Below are positions 11,966 through 22,770 of a stretch of 64,000 bases of DNA, piece by piece. Where the stretch lies: the NCBI RefSeq assembly GCF_000004195.4, contig NC_030683.2, forward strand, positions 91,245,410 to 91,309,409. The letters are read 5' to 3'. Every line of letters begins with the position of its first letter. The first letter of the stretch is position 1. This DNA is from Xenopus tropicalis (lineage: Eukaryota; Chordata; Amphibia; Anura; Pipidae). Under the pieces are notes generated by a model that saw only the letters and a list, made by a program, of their open reading frames with translations, searched no databases and had not been told where the DNA came from. A program made the position numbers and the translations under genes.

Positions 11966-12700
11966 GCCTGAAAGCTCCCCGACACTACTCGGAGCAGCCA
12001 CTCACACTCACTGGGGCAAGTTCCGCGCAGGTCAATCGATCGCTGCCTTTGGGCTTTACTCTCAATCCACAGTGGCGCTCAGTGGGCTCTCTGAGCCTCC
12101 ATATAGCCGTGCTGTGCCCACTCTCTCCTGGGCTATCCCTTGCCACTCACAGCGCTTCATCCAGCTGGGAGCTGCTCAGTGCCGAGATGGGCTCCTCCTG
12201 CCCATAGCGTCCCAGCCAGCTCACTAACTCCGAGTCCCTGTCACTTTCCGCTGAGGAGGCACAAACGCGGCTGAACTTTCCCTCAGTACCCAGGGGGGAG
12301 GGGGCTGCGGCTGCGTTTGTGGGAAGTTGCGGGCGGGACAGCAGCGGCTCCGGCTCACGAGTTCCCCTTCATGTTGCTCTGCTGGAGGTTAGGGGAGAGC
12401 TCGGCTCTGCCTCCCATACACACAGGCTGCTGCCTTCCCGGTGCTGTTCACTGCCTGAATGCCTCCTGCCTCATGCACCCTGTCTGCGCTCTGCGCTCCC
12501 CCTCCCTCATTCCCTCCCCTCTTCCTCTCCCTTCTCCACCCCCTTTCTCTCTGTTTGTTGGTGTCTGCCTCAGTCATTGAATCCCAGCCAAGAATGTGAC
12601 CAACTCCCCAGGCTGTGGCTCTTCCAGGAACAACCTCCACCCCCTCCCTCCTCCTTCTGCTGCCGCTGCTGCTGCCTTTTTTTTTTTTTTTTTTTTTTTT
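11966..12700 (-). promoter_or_regulatory. ski: Likely SKI 5'UTR and CpG-rich promoter
   Basis: This stretch joins the GC-rich exon to AT-rich flanking DNA. It contains a GC box (GGGCGGG, 12331-12337), a G-rich Sp1/MAZ-like run near 12291-12304, and many CpGs between about 12000 and 12370. There is no TATA box at a plausible distance. An in-frame stop at 12002-12004 shows that the coding sequence does not extend into it. The transcription start cannot be fixed from sequence; about 12100-12500 is my guess. The window ends in a C/T-rich tract and a T25 run that probably mark the outer promoter edge. Confidence 0.7.
12492..12556. repeat. Polypyrimidine tract upstream of SKI
   Basis: About 60 bases are almost all C and T on the plus strand (polypurine on the SKI sense strand), interrupted only by a few A or G residues. 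Such tracts near promoters can form triplex DNA or bind MAZ/Sp1-like factors. This one lies about 530 bp upstream of the SKI ATG. Confidence 0.7.
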
Positions 12701-12701
12701 T
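12654..12701. repeat. CTG/CCG-like trinucleotide run followed by T25
   Basis: A short run of CTG units with one CCG unit is followed directly by 25 T residues (12677-12701). It sits at the outer edge of the GC-rich promoter. Length variation between individuals is expected. Confidence 0.8.
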
Positions 12702-12974
12702 CTACTGCAAAGCGGAAAAAAAAAACTTGTCTGTCGAAGGCAAAATAAATCTCGTGTTTCTCATGCGTAAAACCATTGGCTACAAAAGAGGAAGGGTGTT
12801 TTTTTTTCTTTTTTCAATAAACAGAGAATGCAAGGGGATAATGCTATACAAAAGGTGAAAAGGTAATTCTCAACTATTCCCCCACATAAGGCTATTATTT
12901 TTCCTGCCATATATTTATATACTGTCCTTTTATCTGTCTCTTTTTTCACATACAAATATATAAAGTTTCAATTT

Positions 12975-13136
12975 GTAGATTGTAAGCTCTTTTGGGCAGG
13001 GCTCTCTTCACCTCTTGTATCGGTTATTGATTGCTTTATATGTTACTCTGTATGCCCAATGTATGAAACCCACTTATTGTACAGCGCTGCGGAATATGTT
13101 GGCGCTTTATAAATAAATGTTAATAATAATAATAAT
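12975..13136 (+). mobile_element. 3' tail of an L2-type LINE (or its derived SINE)
   Basis: It begins near 'attgtaagctcttttgggc', contains 'gtacagcgctgcggaat' and 'ttggcgctttataaat', and ends in a (TAA)n tract. The same tail, more decayed, ends the L2 relic at about 39440 and is seen inverted at 58509. The (TAA)n end is typical of L2-type retroposition. Confidence 0.8.
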
Positions 13137-13439
13137 TTGGGGTACATTTTAAATCTTTAAAGTCTTTAAACTTGCACAGGCACAGAATATCACACTCACT
13201 ATTAATATGCAGGGCCACACAATGCCAAGCCAACTGCTAGAAAATGCATGGCAATGGTACATGCCTGGGCACATAGGAAAAAAAAGGATGAATAAAAACG
13301 CCTGTATGCAAACTTGTCCAGTGCTTGTCATGCCCCATGACTGCATGACATTTAGGGAACTGGCACATGGGGCATTTTTTTGCCTGCGGATAAAAAAAAA
13401 CACATCCAAAAATACCTTTCTGTAGACTACCTTTCTGTG

Positions 13440-13662
13440 TATACATGGGCAGATTCTGCCCCTTCAGACTGAGATGGCAGCTTTTCTGTCCACGTATAAG
13501 ACCCTCCAAAGGGCCTGCCCTACCAATATCTGGGCGAAAATTGGACGGATAGTTTTTTGGCTTGTTGATGTGGTCCTCACCCGAAGGCCTGCATTACAGT
13601 TCATTATTGCCCACCTCAAGGTGGGCAATAATAAACAAGCAGATCTTTGCATGAATGGCCAC
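13440..13662. mobile_element. AAGGTGGCC-family DNA transposon fragment
   Basis: Contains 'tgtatacatgggcagat', 'ccaatatctgggcgaaaat', an internal palindrome 'attgcccacctcaaggtgggcaat' region, and a 'gaatggccaccgatta' end. These match the order in the intact copy at 18777-19115. The following CR1 relic begins directly after its end. Confidence 0.6.
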
Positions 13663-13664
13663 CG

Positions 13665-15163
13665 ATTAGAAGAAGGCGAATGTCATGCCTATATTTAAAA
13701 AGGGAGTAAGATCTCAGCCTGGCAATTATAGGCCTGTAAGTTTGACATCCGTAGTGGGCAAGTTATTTGAAGGCTTGTTAAGGGATCACATTCAAAATTA
13801 TGTAGTGGAGAATGCCATTATGAGCAGTAATCAGCATGGCTTTATGAAGGACAGGTCATGTCAGACCAATTTAATTGCTTTTTATGATGAGGTAAGTAAG
13901 AAGCTGGACAGTGGGGATGCAGTAGATATAATCTATTTGGATTTTGCCAAAGCATTTGACACCGTTCCACACAAATGACTGCTTTCTAAGCTAAGGTCTA
14001 TTGGTCTTAGTGAAGTCATTTGCACATGGATAGAAAACTGGCTACAGGATCGGGTACAGAGGGTGGTTGTTAATGGTACATTCTCTACTTGGAGTAAGGT
14101 TCTCAGTGGGGTCCCTCAGGGTTCTGTACTGGGTCCACTTTTGTTTAATTTGTTCATAAATGACTTAGGGGAGGGTATTATAAGTAATGTATCAGTGTTT
14201 GCAGATGACACAAAACTCTGCAGACCAGTCAATTCTATCCAGGATGTGGCATCCTTGCAGCAGGATCTTGGCCAACTGGCAATCTGGGCGGCTAAGTGGC
14301 AGATGAGATTTAATGTGGATAAATGTAAGGTCATGCACCTGGGATGTAAAACTATGCAAGCCACTTATACCCTTAATGGGACTGCACTAGGCAAATCCAT
14401 AATGGAGAAGGACCTTGGAGTCCTTGTAGATAATAAACTTGGCTGTAGCAAGCAATGCCAGGCAGCAGCTGCAAGGGCAAACAAGGTTTTATTAAAAGGG
14501 GTATAGATTCACGGGAGGAGGGGGTTATTCTTCCCCTTTACAGAGCGCTGGTAAGGCCCCATCTAGAATATGCTGTTCAGTTCTGGTCTTCAGGGCTCAA
14601 ACGGGACATGATTGAGTTAGAGAGGGTCCAGAGAAGGGCAACTAAGTTGGTAAAGGGTATGGAAAGTCTCAGTTATGAAGAAAGACTGGCCAAGTTGGGT
14701 CTGTTTACACTGGAGAAGAGGCGCTTAAGAGGTGACATGATAACTATGTATAAATATAAAAGAGGATCATATAATAATCTTTCTAATGTTTTATTTACCA
14801 GTAGGTCCTTCCAACGGACACGAGGGCACCCACTCTGTTTAGAAGAAGGGAGGTTCCATTTAAATATTCGGAAATGATTTTTTACTGTGAGAGCTGTGAA
14901 GTTGTGGAATTCCCTCCCCGAATCAGTTGTACTGGCAGATACATTATATAGCTTTAAGAGGGGGCTGGATGGATTCTTAGCAAGTGAGGGAATACAGGGT
15001 TATGGGAGATAGCTCTTAGTACAAGTGGATCCAGGGACTGGTCTGATTGCCATCTTGGAGTCAGGAAGGAATTTTTTCCCCTCTGCGGCAAATTAGAGAG
15101 GCTTCAGATGGGGTTTTTTGCATATGTCATTTTTCAACCCAACTTACTATGTTACTATGTTAC
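13665..15163 (+). mobile_element. CR1-type LINE relic (RT domain to 3' end), inactive
   Basis: A 5'-truncated non-LTR retrotransposon. In order, reading frame 13685 onward shows 'RPVSLTSVVGKLFEG', 'YLDFAKAFDTVPH', 'SGVPQGSVLGPLLFN' (about 14105-14149) and the catalytic FADD box (14198-14209). These are reverse-transcriptase motifs of the CR1/L2 group. The C-terminal part (LVRPHLEYAVQFW, then TRGHPL) follows in another frame. Lesions are an in-frame TGA at 13976-13978, a frameshift near 14487-14505, and a TGA at 14875-14877 where a sense codon is expected. The coding part ends at TAG 15010-15012. The 3' end is a short 'tatgttactatgttac' repeat, as in CR1-like elements. No endonuclease domain is present. 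Confidence 0.9.
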
Positions 15164-16131
15164 AATCAGTGTTAATGTGACTGTGCTGGTAATGGGATGA
15201 GGTGATTCAAATATTAATCCACAGGAAGGTATTCTTGGACATTCTTTTTCATCCCTTACCCGTGGGCAAAAAAATGACCCATGTGCCTGGAGGTTTTTCC
15301 AGTGGTGTTGTTGCACTTTGCATTCTCAGAAAGGTACAACCCACAGACCATTTTACATGGAACAAACCACTCTTTATTTGAATGCATCAAGAAAAGTCCA
15401 TTTAGACAAATGCCAGCCGGATGACACATTGGCATTTTCTGTCACTGAGTTTCCAAATCCTGCAAAAAGTGTTGTGACTCAGCCCAATTCTGGATTTGGT
15501 GCATATTTGAATTAAAAGCAAAAATGTAACTACATTGTTGAAATTGACTGCATTGAAATTGCTTACAAAACATACTGATTGTTAATGAATTGGCCCCTTA
15601 GTTTTTGAGGGTCTAAGAAGGAATCATAGAAGATTATTAATAAAAACAAAAAAAAAAATAGAATTAGCAAAAATCAGTACTGATTTTGTTCCACTTAGCA
15701 GAAATAATGTGTTTGGAAGGCATCAATGGAGTCTTTGCCCTGAGCCCATCAGTGCCTAACATAGTTCTGCTTCTTAACAAGACTTGAAGACATTTACCTT
15801 TGTCTATTAGACTTCCAAATATGCATCTACATACAGCAGATACAACTTTCTTTGCTTACATCTGTGCTGTACCAAACATATGGATTACAGAAGAGTTTAC
15901 CAGAAGACACAGCAGACTTTTCATACATAAAAAGTAGGAGAAAATTAAGCAAGCCAGATGCAGACTTGAATAAATCCCAATTCTTAGCAGCAGACAGGAG
16001 CAGACTAGCAGCTTGTTTACAGTAAAACATAATATGCAGCAACTGGGATGGGGGATGTCTGAAACACACAAGTATATGAGGCCTTGTGCAAAAATAACAG
16101 CTTTGCCCCTGAGATCTATCAATGTTCATTG
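15164..16131. other. No recognised feature
   Basis: Unique-looking AT-rich DNA. The short open frames on both strands (for example 15827-16144) show no recognisable protein. Confidence 0.5.
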
Positions 16132-16372
16132 TTAAGGTGGCCATACATTATAAGATTCACTTATTTGATGAGAATTCCAAATGAGCAGAATCAGAAGATT
16201 TTTCCCAATATGCCCACCTAGGGTAAAACAACAGACATAGGAGCAGTCGGTGCAAGGACGACAACAATGAGTCAATGCAGTCCCCAAACCGACCTACCCA
16301 ATTGACACCTGGTTGATTATTCTGCAGATATAAGTCGGGTAGGGCTGTCAGGGTCCCCATACATGGGTAGAT
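16132..16372. mobile_element. AAGGTGGCC-family DNA transposon, partial
   Basis: Begins with TTAAGGTGGCCATACA, has interior phrases shared with 18777-19115 ('gcagtccccaaaccgac'), and ends near 'ccccatacatgggtag' without a clean right terminal repeat. Confidence 0.7.
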
Positions 16373-16464
16373 AAGCATTCCTTTTGTGAGTTATTACCTC
16401 CTCCAGTAACCCTCTCTGCATACATGTCTGCCATTCCCCACATAAGCTGCATAGTAGAGACAGT

Positions 16465-16638
16465 GGGGCTCGTTTATTAACACTGGGCAAATTTGCCCAT
16501 GGGCAGTAACCCATAGCAACCAATCAGCGATTGCCTTTTTTCAGCCAGCTGCATGTAGAACAATGAGTGCAAAAATTTGATTGGTTACCATAGGTCACTG
16601 CCCATGGGCAAATTTGCCCAGTGTTGATAAATGACCCC
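16465..16638. mobile_element. Foldback MITE with 'gggcaaatttgcccatgggc' arms
   Basis: The left end (GGGGCTCGTTTATT...ACTGGGCAAATTTGCCCA) and the right end are inverted copies over about 45 bp. A CAGT direct repeat flanks it (16461-16464 and 16639-16642), compatible with a 4-bp target duplication. No coding capacity. Confidence 0.8.
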
Positions 16639-16706
16639 CAGTGAGTATTCTACAGCCCACTGGAGCTGGGAATAGTTCAGTAAGTTCAGTCTTAGCACAC
16701 TTCTAG

Positions 16707-16960
16707 TGATGAGTTAATTTTTTCACCAGGCATGAATTTGCAGCAAAATTCGGCATTTTGTCATCTGCAAATTTTTCCTAGAACTGTATCAAAAATTCAT
16801 AGCAACCAAAAATTAGCTGAGAAAAAAACACCCATTGACTTGAATGTATTTGGAATGAGAAACAAGTTGTGCACGTAAGAAAAATTTGTCACAGGTTATG
16901 CCTACCATAAATAAAATTTTACCATTTCAGTAATTTTTCAACAGTTTTGCTAATTTTTTA
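16707..16960. mobile_element. Degraded 'gatgagttaat ... gaatttgcagc' DNA element
   Basis: The start 'agtgatgagttaattttttcacc' is the inverse of the end of the element at 21745-21990 ('...tttgctcatcact'). The interior is too diverged to define the right end. Confidence 0.45.
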
Positions 16961-18070
16961 ACAAGGTGAAACGAGAAAGATTAGCTCATTATTTCAGACT
17001 TCTTGATGGCTATACTGCACTAATATGGCAGTGATACCTGCATGTTTATTGTATAGATCCCTTGGAGGGATGAAGGTAACTGGTCACCTCATGATCCTAT
17101 ACACACACCAAACTGGGTTATTGCTTCACCTTGCTTTTCATTTCCACTTTGCCCATCTGTACTAAAGAGTTTCAACAATGTCAAGTCAGCATAATGGAAG
17201 AATGATCTAAGGATGCAATTAGCCTACACTGTATAGTTACTGGAAATAGAATAAACGTTTTAGAGGCCCAAGTTGCGTGATTAACGGTGTTTCCGTGACT
17301 CTGATACCTGTTCTGATTTCCAGATCATTGGGGGGGGGTTTTGCTCCACTAGTGCATTGCCTGTGAGTTGTGGTTAGCCCTTACTGACAGGGGAGGCAAA
17401 GAAATAGGCCCATATCACTAATAGTATGAGAGTTACCTGTACATCCCTCATATTATCTGACAGCAAATAAATCATTTTGCCTTCCCAGCCTGCACATTTC
17501 CTTTGTTCTTTGTGTGTTATTTCATGCAGTCTTGGGAAAGCCCCTTGCTTTGTGTAACAATGTTATTATGTGTAGTTATATAGGCCAAGCTGTGACTTTT
17601 TTTCCATTCAGCTAATATCTTTACACTGTAAGGCAACATGGACTGAGCCACACTTGTTTGGTTCACTGTGTCACAAGGTTTACATGTATTATTTTCCTTT
17701 TTGTACAGCACTAAGTTTTGGGGCTTTCTAAATAAAATCATCAATAAATAGCAATAAACACTTCTGAGCCCCTATGCAGCAATGACATCTTAAAGAGCAA
17801 TATCCTGTTAACCCCTCCAAACAAAGCGAGTAGGCCCTGGAATAAACAGGATATACTGGCTGGTTATGCGATACCAACCCTCTCTGTGGTCAGTTCCATG
17901 CTATAAATAACTCAAGAGAATAACAAAATGTACAATATAGTATAGAGCTTTCCACTGCAGTGCCTTGCTCATCTAGCTTGTCTTCATATTGAAACTGCAT
18001 GGGCAATGTAAACATTCACTCTTCAGAATTACTCCTTAATCTTTAGTATGGCCTGCGGGGCAGATCATTT
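16961..18070. other. No recognised feature
   Basis: AT-rich sequence with no convincing coding frame, RNA gene or repeat terminus. Confidence 0.5.
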
Positions 18071-18077
18071 TTATGTA

Positions 18078-18390
18078 CGGGTATGGGACCTGTAATCTAG
18101 AATGATTGGGACCTGGGGTTTTCAAATAAGGGCTCCCTCTGTAATTTGGATCTCTAATAATAAAAAAAAACATTTTTAAATGAATTAAACCCAATAGGAT
18201 TTTTTTGCCTCCAATAAGGATAAATTATATCTTAGCTGGGATAAAGTATAAGATTCAGTTTTATTACAGAGAAAAAGGAAATATGTTTTCAATTTTTGAA
18301 TTATTTGATTAAAATGGAATCTATTGGAGATGGCCTTGCTGTAATTTGGAACTTTATGATATTAGGTTTCTAGGATAACTGATTGCTGTA
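18078..18390. mobile_element. 'GGTATGGGACC' Xenopus MITE, copy 1
   Basis: Starts 'gggtatgggacctgtaatc', has 'gggacctggggttttc', 'aaacccaataggat', 'ccaataagga' and 'ggagatggcct', and ends with a 'gtaatttggaactt...ggtttctagga' segment. The same order appears at 21022-21353. It is a very common Xenopus element. Confidence 0.8.
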
Positions 18391-18776
18391 CTCTTTCATC
18401 TAAAGGTGGTCATACACTGGTCAATCCAGCTAATCAGTCCAGTAGCCACATGGACAGATACTGTACATTCATTCATTTAGGCTGAGAGCCAACAATCACA
18501 ACTGCCGGAAGTAAAGAGGAGCTGCGATTCATTAACTCTATATCAGTCGAAACACCATGCACTACTTGATGTTAAAGTTTTAAACTGACCTATATCCATT
18601 TACAAACATATTGGTTGGAATCATCTGGCTACTTAAAACCATACAGCCATTTTGTATGTTTTTTTAATCAGCACATGCATGGCCAGCTTGAAGCCTATTT
18701 CAGCAATAGGTAACCTCCAGCACTTATCATTTATACGAAATGCGACTGGACAGAAGTTATTAGTTGGAAGAAGCCC

Positions 18777-19115
18777 TTAAGGTGGCCATACACGGGCTGA
18801 TTTCAGTCCTTTAGACCAATTCATCAGCATATATGCCCATGTATGGGCACCACCATCAGGCCTTCCCAACCAACATCTGACCTGAAACTGGGCAGATCTT
18901 GATCAGGATTTGATTTTTCCACAGGATCGGGGACAGCATTGGCTCATTGATGCAGTCCCCGATCCAACAGTGCCTATTACTGTCATTTTAATTCGTTTGG
19001 ACCTAGGGCAATTTAGCCAATATTGCCCACTTGTAGGTGGGCATAGCGGGAGAAGATCCACTTGCTTGGCGATGTTGCCAAACCAGCAGATCTTACAGTG
19101 TATGGCCACCTTTAG
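18777..19115. mobile_element. Intact AAGGTGGCCATACAC DNA transposon (non-autonomous)
   Basis: Left terminal repeat AAGGTGGCCATACAC (18779-18793) is matched exactly by its reverse complement at 19098-19112. It is flanked by TTAA on the left and TTAG on the right, suggesting a TTAA target with one mutation (piggyBac- or Kolobok-type). It has no ORF of its own. It is the best-preserved copy of a family with fragments at 5425, 13440, 16132, 33137, 41870 and 51367. Confidence 0.85.
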
Positions 19116-19282
19116 GCTACAGAGGAATATCGGTCATAAGTGTGGCTGATGATTATCTAACAATTGTCATGTATGGCCTTTGTACTATTATCAATGCTTT
19201 TCAGTCAAGGGGCTTCATGGATTCTGAGAACCCAGGACAAGTGTACTACACTCTAACAACTGTGGATGATCCTGGAGTCCTG

Positions 19283-19531
19283 GGCTGACTGCGCAACAAA
19301 TCTCCCTTGTTGCGGGAGACTAATCTCCCCGATATGACATCCCATCAGCAAAAATGTAACTCGCCGGTGGGATGGCATACGCGGCGGCGCGATTTGCAGA
19401 AATCACCGAAGTTGCCTCTCGTCATGTCGCCACGTATGCCATCCCACCGGCGATTTACATTTTCGCCGGTGGGATGTCAAATTGGGGAGATTAGTCATGG
19501 GCAACTAATCTCCCCGTGTACCAGAGCCCTA
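19283..19531. mobile_element. Foldback MITE ('ggggagattagtc' family)
   Basis: The inner arms contain 'cgccggtgggatggcatacg' and its inverse; the outer ends are 'ctaatctcccc' type repeats. The right end 'ccgtgtaccagagccct' is the inverse of the start of the element at 33153 ('agggctctggcacacgg'). The left end is truncated. Confidence 0.75.
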
Positions 19532-19710
19532 ACAGTTACTTGTCATGGCTACAAAAAAATACAATGCTGATCATTTACTGATAATTGTCTGTACATGTGT
19601 TTTAGCAGAGGTAATCCGAAGTATTGTCTATGGCAGTATTGTATATGTCTTCTGGCGTTTTGTAGCAGTGATGAGTAGCTGCTACTAAGTAGCTCTGTAT
19701 GTCTTCACAC

Positions 19711-19783
19711 TTAAGGGCGAAGACACATGAGTTGCGTTAATTAAAAGTCACGGTGAATAATCGCCCTGTGTCTTCGCCCTTAA
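19711..19783. mobile_element. 73-bp palindromic mini-element with TTAA ends
   Basis: TTAAGGGCGAAGACACATG at the left is mirrored by the inverse of 'ctgtgtcttcgcccttaa' at the right. Both ends carry TTAA (19711-19714, 19780-19783). The same end sequence bounds the larger element near 45895. Confidence 0.8.
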
Positions 19784-19856
19784 CGACTCTTTATGGGCTT
19801 GTGTGTTGTGTTTCACTTTTGCCTAGAGTCCCCTTGTTCTCCAAGAAGGTGCAGAA

Positions 19857-20127
19857 GCTACACAATAATATGAGCATTGCTGCCTTGCAGAGCTGAGGTC
19901 CAAGTTCCAAGTAGTTTGTATGTTTTCCCCATGTCTACTTTAGTTTCCTCCTACAAAACCATACAGGCGGCAGAGGAATTGGCTCCTGATAAAACTGACC
20001 CTCCTGTGTGTGAAAAAGTGATAGACTGTAAGCTCCACAGGGGCAGGGACTGATGTGAATGATACATAATCTCTTCACAGTGGTTTAAAATATGCCAGCA
20101 CTATATAGAGAATAATAATAATATGAG
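19857..20127 (+). mobile_element. tRNA-SINE-like copy, plus strand
   Basis: Contains the series 'cattgctgccttgcagagc', 'gtttgtatgttttccccatg', 'tttcctcctacaaaaccatacagg', 'attggctcctgat', 'gtaagctccacaggggcagg' and ends in (AAT)n. This order is that of the common Xenopus SINE with a tRNA-derived head; the A/B-box head itself is lost or decayed here. Confidence 0.75.
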
Positions 20128-20139
20128 CGGATATTTTTA

Positions 20140-21010
20140 TTTTTATCCAGTGTGTCCAAATAGTGAATTGAAAGCCAACTCACCCCCACCCCTGAGTTGC
20201 AATAATGTGCATGTAAAGCTGATGAAAAGCAGCTTAGCAATGATCTTGGATTTCACTGTAGACACTGTTAGAACATTAAAAAAAAAAAAAACTCTGCACC
20301 TGAAGTGAATTCATTAGTCATGAACCTGAAGGATGCAGCAGAACAGAATCCTTGTTCTCCCACAGTGAGACTCTCTATGTTGACTTATGGTACTTTACTC
20401 ATTGACTTTGGAAGAGACCTGATTCTTTCACAGGAAAATTTTTAGCTTGCTCTGTCTGAGAGCCCTCCCTTGCATACTTTGGTGGGAGCGTAATAGACTA
20501 GGAATTTCAGTCGGCTCGGCAATCTCATTGGCCCAGTGTCCCATGTGATTTCTAATAAGTGAAGGAGAGTCTTTTATGGCTTTATTAAAACAAACTACTG
20601 CTTGTCGCTGTAGCTGCATGTAACTACAAGATCTGATGGATACACACAATTACCTAGCGAGCAGCCCGCATACAGACAGGGAATTTTTTCTCTCCCCCTC
20701 TGCAAATCTATGATGGCTCAGGAATTTCAATAATACTAGAAAATACACAAGATAAATCAGGGAGCTGCCTTGCTTAACACCTAAAGGCTGATCAAGATAT
20801 ATGGGCTAAATCAATGAAATATAAAATCTGCAGAAAATAGTTTATTCCCCATAAAGGACAAAGATGCAAAATCTACACAATCTTTATCACAAGTCTGCTA
20901 ATGTTATTTAGAAACCTCTTTATTACGTTGTATATTAAAGGGAATCTCCTGCTAAAAATATTTTTCCAATATACATTAACTAAAAAGTTATGGTTTTTAA
21001 GTTAGGTATG
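20140..21010. other. No recognised feature
   Basis: A13 run at 20278-20290 and otherwise unique-looking sequence; no credible coding frame. Confidence 0.5.
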
Positions 21011-21021
21011 TAAGTTAGGTT

Positions 21022-21353
21022 AGGTATGGGACCCGTTAGCCAGATTGCTTGGGACCTGGGGTTTTCCAGATAAGGGGTCTTTCCATAATTCGGATATCCT
21101 ATCTTAAGTCTACTAAAAAAAAATATTTAAACAGTAAATAAACCCAATAGGATGTTTTTGGCTCCAATAAGGATTAATTATATTTTAGTTGGGATCAAGT
21201 ACATGGTAATGCTTTATTTTTACAGAGAGAAAGGAAACCATTTTTAAAGATGTGAATTATTTGATTAAAATGGAGTATATTGGAGATGGCCTTTCCATAG
21301 TTTGGAACTTTCTGGATAATGGGTTTCCGGATAAGGGGTCCAAAACCTGTATT
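21022..21353. mobile_element. 'GGTATGGGACC' Xenopus MITE, copy 2
   Basis: Starts 'aggtatgggacccgttagcc' and ends 'ggataaggggtccaaaacct', which is an imperfect inverse of the start. The interior runs parallel to copy 1 at 18078-18390, and this copy preserves both ends. Confidence 0.85.
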
Positions 21354-21744
21354 TGCAAATTTTAATGTATGTACCTGCGTGGCTTTTTACATTCTCCCCA
21401 CTGCAGGTTGTGACTCCTGAAACAATGTAACAGAAGCCAGTTGATTACAGGTAATGGCGACCTTTTAATTAAAGAGCATTACAATTGCCATGTCCCTGTT
21501 GGCGCACATGTGTTAAAACTTAATGTAGCAGTGAGCATTTTTGTGCATGGAACAATTTGTGCTGGCAAGGACATGGCGATTTGAATACTCTTCAGTTGGG
21601 AGGTATTTTTGGGCATTTGGCGCCTGCCTGGGAGGCAATTACACATGGACAACTTAAAAACGTTAAAAGTTACATTAAAAACGAGTGAAAATTTGTAATA
21701 AATTTATATTGGAAACAGGGGGCTGCTACCATGAGGCAAGGTAG

Positions 21745-21990
21745 GAATATTGCTTTAGTTGCCAGGCATGGATTCACAGCGATTTTCTGCATTTCGCCAT
21801 TGGTGTATTGTTTTGCGAAACTTCTGCGAAAATTTTGACACAAAAAAAATTTTCACGCGTCAACAAAAAGTCGAGGTGCATCAAAATAGGCGCTGCGAAA
21901 AAAGTCACGTGACAAATGCGTTTCAAATTTGTCGCCATTTTCCTAATTTTCCGGCGAATTGAAATGGCACAGATTTGCTCATCACTATTT
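21745..21990. mobile_element. DNA element with 'tttgctcatcact' end
   Basis: Purine/pyrimidine-asymmetric sequence with repeated 'gcgaa' and 'tttcg' words (for example 'ttgcgaaacttctgcgaaa'), ending 'agatttgctcatcact'. An inverse, decayed relative is at 16707. Coding frames through it are incidental. Confidence 0.6.
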
Positions 21991-22494
21991 CTAAACCAAA
22001 ATTTTGACTTCTACTGCAATCACACTCTCTGCACTAAATACGGCCTCCCCTCGACCCATGCCACAGCGTCCAATAGTTAGGGGGTGCAGCATCGCAAAGC
22101 ACTGGCCATGGGCTTAAAATTGGCCCTGATTGGAAAGTTGCATAGAATTATAAATGTATATTTTTTTCATTTCATTTGTCTGCGACCTTTGGGAAAGACA
22201 GGTCATTGGAGAATGTGTTTTTCCCATAGTTCAACCTTAAACCCAGAAACATAGGTACTACATCATTGACAACAGTGTGTCACTTCCCTTGCCAGTGTCA
22301 AAGTGCCTATGTTGTCTGCAGGAAAAGGATTGAATGGATAGGGTGGCAAATTAGGATCAGGGCCATATCTTCATCGCCCAGGCCCCACAAGCAAACATTT
22401 CTTGGTTGGTCACCCACCACAATGCATGCCCACAATGTGCAAAAAGTGACCCTGTACTAGAGGACCCAATATAAAACTGTGCAGTGGGTTGGTA

Positions 22495-22770
22495 GTCAGG
22501 CTCGGATTTGTGGAAAGGCCACAAAGGCCCGGGCGGCACTTTTTCTGGTAAACTTTTTGTCCCATACGGAGCAATGAGGACCTCTCCCCACTGCTCCATA
22601 TGCGAGTGTAAAGCCCCACGCATGCACGGGGGGGGGGGGGGGGAAGGCGATGGACAGGCGCCATATTGGGCTGCTTCCCATCTCTGTCAGAACCTCCACA
22701 GCTGTCAATGTTGAGCTGGAGCATGCACACTGAATCCAGAACCAAGTCATGCCCTGGTTGGGGCGCAACT
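22495..22770. mobile_element. hAT-like element, decayed relative of 61379-61651
   Basis: Shares 'ggatttgtggaaaggccacaaaggcccggg' in shorter pieces, 'catacggagcaatgaggacctctccc' and 'gctccatatg' with the complete copy at 61379-61651. The right end is lost. Confidence 0.65.
22628..22643. repeat. G16 tract
   Basis: Sixteen G residues inside the hAT-like element, at the place where the copy at 61379 also has a G-rich run. Confidence 0.95.

Noticed and set aside
11999..12001. GTG as the SKI start codon
   Set aside because: ATG 11965 has strong context and matches the conserved N-terminus; the upstream codons are not conserved.
12319..12858. 179-codon open frame on the plus strand upstream of SKI
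   Set aside because: It runs through the low-complexity C/T tract and T25 run; composition explains the openness and no protein family is recognisable.
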